Positions 63,682 through 64,000 of a stretch of DNA of 64,000 nucleotides are shown piece after piece. A program made the position numbers and the translations under genes. The stretch comes from Bathymodiolus brooksi. Its lineage: Eukaryota; Mollusca; Bivalvia; Mytilida; Modiolidae. The stretch is from contig OY804578.1 in NCBI GenBank assembly GCA_963680875.1, forward strand, positions 26,813,101-26,877,100, written 5' to 3'. Below the pieces are notes generated by a model. It had not been told where the DNA came from and did no database searches. It saw nothing but the letters and a program-made list of their open reading frames with translations. Each line of letters opens with the position of its first letter. The stretch's first letter is position 1.

Positions 63682-64000
63682 AGGAATTGCATCTGTAGAT
63701 CTATATACAAAAACTTATTTTATGCCTTAAACTACATAATTTATGGGGTTAAAGCATGAATTAACAAAATTAAGAATGATGTGAACTCATTTTATGGGAC
63801 GAAAAAAAGGGGGGTGCTAAATGTAAACATTTCATAGTATTTAGCTATTAAATATAAAACTGAGGCATATATATGTGTAGAAATTGCGTATTATGTTAGA
63901 AATTAGCTTAATAACTGTAATATATAAGAGAATAGGTAAGTTTTGGTATATTACACAGTCTGAACTCAACAGCTGTAAATGGAGATGTTTTCATTAAAAA
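63682..64000 (+). repeat. Satellite unit 38, partial (319 bp, cut by window edge)
   Basis: G6TG with GCGTA, so a further G6TG-subfamily unit. It stops at the window edge in mid-unit, showing that the array continues. Confidence 0.97.

Larger units (their letters stand above)
1..64000. repeat. Tandem satellite array, ~1.72 kb unit, 37 full copies plus a partial
   Basis: The same ~1.72 kb sequence recurs head to tail from the first base to the last, all in one orientation, with no spacer and no foreign insertion. Copies differ by 0-6 private base changes each plus a few shared variant sites, so pairwise identity is well above 99%. Unit lengths run from 1716 to 1726 bp between equivalent ORF positions. 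Nearly all the length difference comes from one G-homopolymer (8-13 G or G6TG) and one 6-bp ACAGAT duplication. In unit 1 I count G 315 and C 202 of 1721 (30% G+C) and only 7 CpG. The array continues beyond both window edges. I do not recognise the family from memory. Function is unknown; such arrays usually form heterochromatin. Confidence 0.99.

Noticed and set aside
1..64000. CRISPR array or bacterial repeat region
   Set aside because: Repeats are 1.72 kb and directly adjacent with no unique spacers, and CpG depletion and motifs are eukaryote-like.

Overview
The whole 64 kb window is one uninterrupted, head-to-tail satellite array with a repeat unit of about 1.72 kb. I count 37 complete units (1716-1726 bp between equivalent points) and a 319 bp partial unit at the right edge. 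Every unit has the same orientation, and the array runs off both ends of the window. I see no single-copy DNA, no recognisable protein gene, no rRNA, tRNA or snRNA gene, and no transposon insertion or inversion. Unit boundaries here are arbitrary: each unit is taken to start at AGGAATTGCATC because the window starts there.

The organism is almost certainly a eukaryote with cytosine methylation, but I cannot name the species. In unit 1 my hand count gives about 30% G+C and only 7 CpG dinucleotides where about 37 would be expected from base composition (ratio near 0.2). Such depletion is typical of heavily methylated repeat DNA, as in vertebrates or plants. Long, near-identical satellite arrays of this kind sit in pericentromeric, subtelomeric, sex-chromosome or B-chromosome heterochromatin; the sequence does not say which.

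Units differ by only a handful of changes, so diagnostic sites allow the array to be typed. These are (unit-1 coordinates): a G-run at 128-139 of 8-13 G, or an interrupted G6TG form; GCTTA versus GCGTA at 211; GGGGG versus GGAGG at 333; a 6-bp ACAGAT duplication near 571-576; GTAGGC versus GTAAGC at 881; GGACAG versus GGAAAG near 1136; TCCTGG versus TACTGG at 1350; and ATGTAC versus ATGTGC at 1386.

Region by region: units 1-8 (1-13772) are a mixed left block marked by GGAGG and TACTGG. Units 9-15 (13773-25843) hold three copies of a dimeric higher-order repeat (about 3449 bp) plus an extra unit. Units 16-18 (25844-31017) carry the hexamer duplication with GTAGGC. Units 19-27 (31018-46497) hold a trimeric higher-order repeat: two copies of exactly 5163 bp and a decayed third. 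Units 28-38 (46498-64000) mostly lack the duplication and mix G6TG/GCGTA units with plain units. Together these show local segmental amplification layered on the basic tandem array.

Within each unit a set of promoter-, splice- and polyadenylation-like motifs is arranged in plausible order on the plus strand: CCAAT box, palindromic CTATAAATAG, GT donor, TTTTTGCAG acceptor, AATAAA. The short ORFs are uniformly present only because the units are near-identical, and their variants show no protein-level constraint. If anything is expressed it is more likely a non-coding satellite RNA than a protein. Variant calls were made by eye and may miss some single-base differences.
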